Source: JADJOM01 sp963817435 (GTDB taxonomy: Bacteria > Gemmatimonadota > Gemmatimonadetes > Gemmatimonadales > GWC2-71-9). Taken from it: a DNA stretch of 64,000 bases. The stretch covers positions 496,001 through 560,000 of the forward strand of contig CAWFNY010000003.1 of the NCBI GenBank assembly GCA_963817435.1, in the 5' to 3' direction. Position 1 is the first letter of the stretch; each line of letters begins with the position of its first letter. Shown one piece after another: positions 61,201 to 64,000 of the stretch. The notes beneath the pieces were generated by a model. It was not told where the DNA came from, did not search any database, and saw only the letters and a list, made by a program, of their open reading frames with translations. The position numbers and the translations under genes were made by a program.

Positions 61201-61680
61201 TCAGCCCAGCAGCGGCTCGAGATCGCGCTCGATCTTCTCCGGCGAGTCGCTAGGCGCGTACCGGTGCAGTACCTCGCCGTCCGGTCCCACCAGGAATTTG
61301 GTGAAGTTCCACTTGATGCTCTCGGTCCCGAGCAGCCCAGTCTTCTCCGCGCGCAGGTACCTATAGAGCGGGTGGGCGTTGTCGCCGTTCACCTCGACCT
61401 TGGCGAACATCGGAAAGGTGACGTCGTAGGTGGTCGAGCAGAACTGCTTGATCTCCGCCTCGTCCCCTGGCTCCTGGTTGCCGAACTGGTCGCAGGGAAA
61501 CCCCAGGACCGCGAACTTCTGCTTCTTCCGCCGCCGGTAGAGCGCCTCGAGCCCGGCGTACTGCGGCGTGAAGCCGCACTTGCTCGCGACATTCACGATG
61601 AGGAGGACATGCCCGCGATACTGCTCGAGCGTCTGGGTGCGTCCGTCGATGGTGGTGACGGGAATCTTGTAGAAATTCAT
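61201..61680 (-). CDS. Glutathione peroxidase
   Basis: A 159-residue thiol peroxidase of the glutathione peroxidase family. Peroxidatic Cys35 (NVASKCGFTPQY), with the Gln and Trp of the tetrad in LGFPCDQFGNQEPG and IKWNFTKFLVG. Bacterial Cys-type members often use thioredoxin. It detoxifies hydroperoxides in the cytoplasm. Convergent with the MBL gene; 12 bases separate the stops. Confidence 0.93.
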   Translation of the reverse strand: MNFYKIPVTTIDGRTQTLEQYRGHVLLIVNVASKCGFTPQYAGLEALYRRRKKQKFAVLGFPCDQFGNQEPGDEAEIKQFCSTTYDVTFPMFAKVEVNGDNAHPLYRYLRAEKTGLLGTESIKWNFTKFLVGPDGEVLHRYAPSDSPEKIERDLEPLLG

Positions 61681-61705
61681 GGCCGCAGTCTGGGTGTAAG
61701 TCGGG

Positions 61706-62023
61706 TCATCCGGTGAGTCGATCCCCGGTCCACCACCGCCGTCGCTTCGGCTCGGTGAGGGCGCGGAAGGGATTCACGACAAGGGTGTCGTCACCCTGGT
61801 CGGGCCGGAACGGCGGAAGCATCAGGAAGCCCAGTCCCAGGAGGGCGACGAGGGCGCCGGCGATCAGCGAGACGCGATCGATCACCGGGGTAACGCCGGG
61901 CGGGGCGGGGATGCCGAGCCCGACGGTGGTCACCACGACGGCACCGGCAAAGGTGGCGCCGAGGCCGAGCAGCCGCATCAGCACGTTGAAGGCGCGCCAG
62001 TAGAAGGGATCGGCCGTGGTCAT
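61706..62023 (-). CDS. Small membrane protein of unknown function
   Basis: A 105-residue protein with two hydrophobic segments: VLMRLLGLGATFAGAVVVTTVGLGI and VSLIAGALVALLGLGFLMLPPF, then a short basic tail (EPKRRRWWTGDRLTG). ATG 62023 fits best; the frame extends to 62104. It lies 25 bases upstream of the glutathione peroxidase gene on the same strand. Function unknown. Confidence 0.6.
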   Translation of the reverse strand: MTTADPFYWRAFNVLMRLLGLGATFAGAVVVTTVGLGIPAPPGVTPVIDRVSLIAGALVALLGLGFLMLPPFRPDQGDDTLVVNPFRALTEPKRRRWWTGDRLTG

Positions 62024-62115
62024 GGCGCGAATTGGTCGAGCAGCATGGGGTGCGAATGCGGTGGAGCAATCATGGCAACTCAACGGTGAACGTGGCGGGG
62101 ACACCGGAAACGGCG

Positions 62116-62550
62116 CTAGCCCTGGCCCCAGTGCCCCGCCGTCTCGAGAAAGTCCTGGCCCGCCTCCGCCGCAATGGCGATCTCCTCGGCCAGCGGCACG
62201 GGGCCCAGGCTGAGCTGGCCGGCGATCCGGAAGAAATAATGCTCCAGACCGGGCGGAGTGATGACCAGGGCGCGGCCGCCGGCGGGTCCCACCTCGTAGC
62301 GGTGTGGCACACCCGCCGGAATCACCACGCCATTGCCCGGTCGGGCGATGATCAATTCGTCGCCACGATGAAACGTGTACTCGCCAGCGAGCACGTAGAA
62401 TGACTCGGGTCCCCGCGGGTGCGCGTGAAGTGCAGGTCCGACGTTGCCCGGATGCTGCATCTCGACCAGGGCGTATGCACCGCCGGTCTCCGCCGTGGTG
62501 AGGCGGATGGTCATCCGGGTGCCGTGGAAGGTGAACGAAACGTTCTTCAT
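62116..62550 (-). CDS. Cupin domain protein
   Basis: A 144-residue cupin: GPALHAHPRGPESFYVLAGEYTFHRGDELIIARPGNGVVIPAGVPHRYEVGPAGGRALVITPPGLEHYF. The His residues of the metal site are in ALHAHP and VPHRYEV. ATG 62550 is inside a longer open frame that upstream is antisense to nothing recognisable and out of frame with the permease gene. Function unknown. Confidence 0.85.
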   Translation of the reverse strand: MKNVSFTFHGTRMTIRLTTAETGGAYALVEMQHPGNVGPALHAHPRGPESFYVLAGEYTFHRGDELIIARPGNGVVIPAGVPHRYEVGPAGGRALVITPPGLEHYFFRIAGQLSLGPVPLAEEIAIAAEAGQDFLETAGHWGQG

Positions 62551-62699
62551 CCGGGACAATGTACCTTGCGATCTCGCATCCGTGACTCGCCAGGGACCAG
62601 GAGGCGCCTCCCGGCTGCTTCGATAAGGCGCTGGTGGAAGATGCCTGAATCTAGCCCGCTCCCCGCCCGGCGCGATGGACGTCGATCCCGCTCCCGCCG

Positions 62700-63809
62700 C
62701 TATTCCAGCGTCTTGTGAAACCGCCGCACGCTCATTGCGACGATCAGCACCGCAAATGCGCACAGCACCACGAACTCCGGCCAGAGCGCACTCATCCCCA
62801 CGCCCTTGAGCAGGATACCGCGGAGGATCTCGAGGAAGTAGGTCAGCGGCAACGTCAGCCCGATCCATTGGGCCACGAGCGGCATCGCCGCGCGCGGAAA
62901 CATGAAACCGGAGAGCAGGATGTTCGGCATGATGAACATGAACCCCGCCTGCATCGCCTGCGCCTGGGTCCGGACCAGCGTGGAGAAGAAGAGGCCCAGG
63001 CCAAGGCTCGCCACGATGAACGGGAACGCGAGCAGATAGAGCAGTGGAATGCTGCCGCGCAGCGGCACGTCGAAGAGGACCCGCCCGAGCAGGATCACCA
63101 CCGTCATCTGGATGTAGCCGACCAGCAGGAACGGCACGATCTTGCCGAGCATGAGACTGGTACGATCGATCGGCGTGACGATCAGCTGCTCCAGCGTGCC
63201 GCGTTCCCGCTCCCGTACCACGGCCATGGCGTTGATGATGATCATGGTCATCGAGAGCAGCACGCCGATGATGCCTGGCACGATGTAGGTGGAGCTGTCG
63301 AGCATCGGGTTGTACCAGGGGCGCACCTTGAGCGTGACCGGCACGCTCGGTGGCACGATGTTGTCCGGATGAAAGGCCAGCCCCGCCTGCGCCGCACCCT
63401 GCAGTGCGGCCTGGGAGGCGAGGGGATCGGCTGCGTCGACGATCACCTGCGCCGTCGCGCCGCGATGGCGCTTGAGGTCCCGGGTGAATTCCTGCGGGAT
63501 GACGACTGCCGCGGCGGCGTCTCCGCTGCCGATCCTTGCCACGATCTCGTCCCGGCCCCGCACCTCCCCCACGATGTCGAAATAGCTCGAGTTGACCAGC
63601 GTTGCCACAAGGGCCCGGCTCTCGCTGGTGCGTGCCTCGTCGAGCACCAGCGTGGGCAGGTGCCGGACCTCGGTCTGAATCGCGAAGCCGAACAGGGCGA
63701 GCTGGATCGCGGGGATGCCGATCATCATCCCCAGCGTGAGCCGGTCGCGCCGCATCTGGATGAACTCCTTGCGGAGCATCGCCCAGAACGGCCACTGGCG
63801 GAAGGTCAT
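62700..63809 (-). CDS. ABC-2 type transporter permease (YhhJ/YbhR-like)
   Basis: A 369-residue permease. N-terminal membrane anchor (RKEFIQMRRDRLTLGMMIGIPAIQLALFGFAIQ), a periplasmic loop of about 150 residues, then the ABC-2 core with NAMAVVRERERGTLEQLIVTPI, LVGYIQMTVVILLGRVLF and LSGFMFPRAAMPLVAQWIGLTLPLTYFLEILRGILLKG. This is the YhhJ/YbhS-type layout used by drug exporters with an HlyD-like adaptor. ATG 63809 overlaps the stop of the ATPase gene (ATGA), so they are coupled. Confidence 0.92.
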   Translation of the reverse strand: MTFRQWPFWAMLRKEFIQMRRDRLTLGMMIGIPAIQLALFGFAIQTEVRHLPTLVLDEARTSESRALVATLVNSSYFDIVGEVRGRDEIVARIGSGDAAAAVVIPQEFTRDLKRHRGATAQVIVDAADPLASQAALQGAAQAGLAFHPDNIVPPSVPVTLKVRPWYNPMLDSSTYIVPGIIGVLLSMTMIIINAMAVVRERERGTLEQLIVTPIDRTSLMLGKIVPFLLVGYIQMTVVILLGRVLFDVPLRGSIPLLYLLAFPFIVASLGLGLFFSTLVRTQAQAMQAGFMFIMPNILLSGFMFPRAAMPLVAQWIGLTLPLTYFLEILRGILLKGVGMSALWPEFVVLCAFAVLIVAMSVRRFHKTLE

Positions 63810-64000
63810 GCGGCGTCCTCCGAATCCTTCTCCTGCAGCGCGATGAAGGCATCTTCGAGCGTCGGCTGGCCCAGCTGCGCGGTGATCTCGTGCGGCGCGC
63901 CCATCGCGACCAGCCGCCCCCGCCACAGCATGGCGAGCCGCTCGCAGCGCTCGGCCTCGTCCATGTAATGTGTGGTGACGAGGATCGTGGTCCCGCCGCC
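63806..64000 (-). CDS. ABC transporter ATP-binding protein, C-terminal part (5' end outside window)
   Basis: The minus strand from the window edge reads GGTTILVTTHYMDEAERCERLAMLWRGRLVAMGAPHEITAQLGQPTLEDAFIALQEKDSEDAA and stops at 63806. TTHYMDEAERC is the H-loop region of an ABC-2 exporter ATPase. The Walker A and B motifs lie outside the window. It shares ATGA with the permease start. Confidence 0.9.
   Translation of the reverse strand, partial: GGGTTILVTTHYMDEAERCERLAMLWRGRLVAMGAPHEITAQLGQPTLEDAFIALQEKDSEDAA

Overview
The window is high-GC DNA with tightly packed genes. It probably comes from a Gemmatimonadota chromosome, or failing that an acidobacterial relative. Three things point there: one-component serine/threonine kinases with transmembrane plus TPR-like output modules, an ECF sigma factor of the TIGR02999 type next to such a kinase, and a PadR regulator paired with an ADOP-type (acidobacterial duplicated orphan permease) ABC permease. 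This is inferred from gene content; no rRNA or tRNA gene is visible to confirm it.

Region 1 (1-10540) is metabolic. It starts with a truncated PAS/GAF sensor, followed by a likely hydroxyproline-catabolic triad (pyrroline-2-carboxylate reductase-like OCD protein, TauE/SafE permease, cis-3-hydroxyproline dehydratase-like enolase-superfamily enzyme). Then come a periplasmic molybdenum hydroxylase of the isoquinoline 1-oxidoreductase type (iorA/iorB), a dihaem cytochrome c, a PQQ dehydrogenase and an aldo/keto reductase. A 97-bp intergenic palindromic element separates iorB from the cytochrome gene.

Region 2 (10541-21745) is an accessory zone. Five paralogous secreted proteins of unknown function lie within 5.3 kb in both orientations, with a lipoprotein and two HExxH-bearing gene fragments between them; base composition drops visibly here. 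After DUF1801, GNAT and TetR genes comes an 885-bp non-coding stretch carrying a degenerate tandem repeat with perfect 18-bp palindromes. A compact three-gene operon follows (TIGR04255 protein plus two small partner proteins), sitting downstream of a decayed type I restriction (HsdR) remnant.

Region 3 (21746-38693) holds a kinase/sigma pair, a MauG-like di-haem peroxidase, an SGNH hydrolase, an ECF42 sigma factor with two YCII partners, a metallo-beta-lactamase/rhodanese fusion, a cupin operon ending in a truncated acyl-CoA synthetase, an asparagine-synthetase-like protein lacking the N-terminal Cys, a reaction-centre-type cytochrome c, a membrane alkaline-phosphatase-superfamily enzyme and a ParB-like protein.

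Region 4 (38718-48281) contains two paralogous kinases of identical length (1046 codons each), both apparently starting at CTG behind similar leaders. They flank a padR-ADOP permease pair whose promoter lies inside a strong inverted repeat.

Region 5 (48282-64000) holds galE, a cupredoxin/beta-helix lipoprotein with a two-domain copper oxidase (frameshifted), a Gcr-type membrane protein, a frameshifted S9B peptidase, a methyl-cycle operon (SahR-like regulator, cupin, ahcY), an MBL hydrolase, glutathione peroxidase, a cupin and an ABC-2 exporter truncated by the window end. REP-like hairpins lie at several gene ends in this part. The three apparent frameshifts in the window are all consistent with one extra base, so assembly error should be ruled out before calling them pseudogenes.
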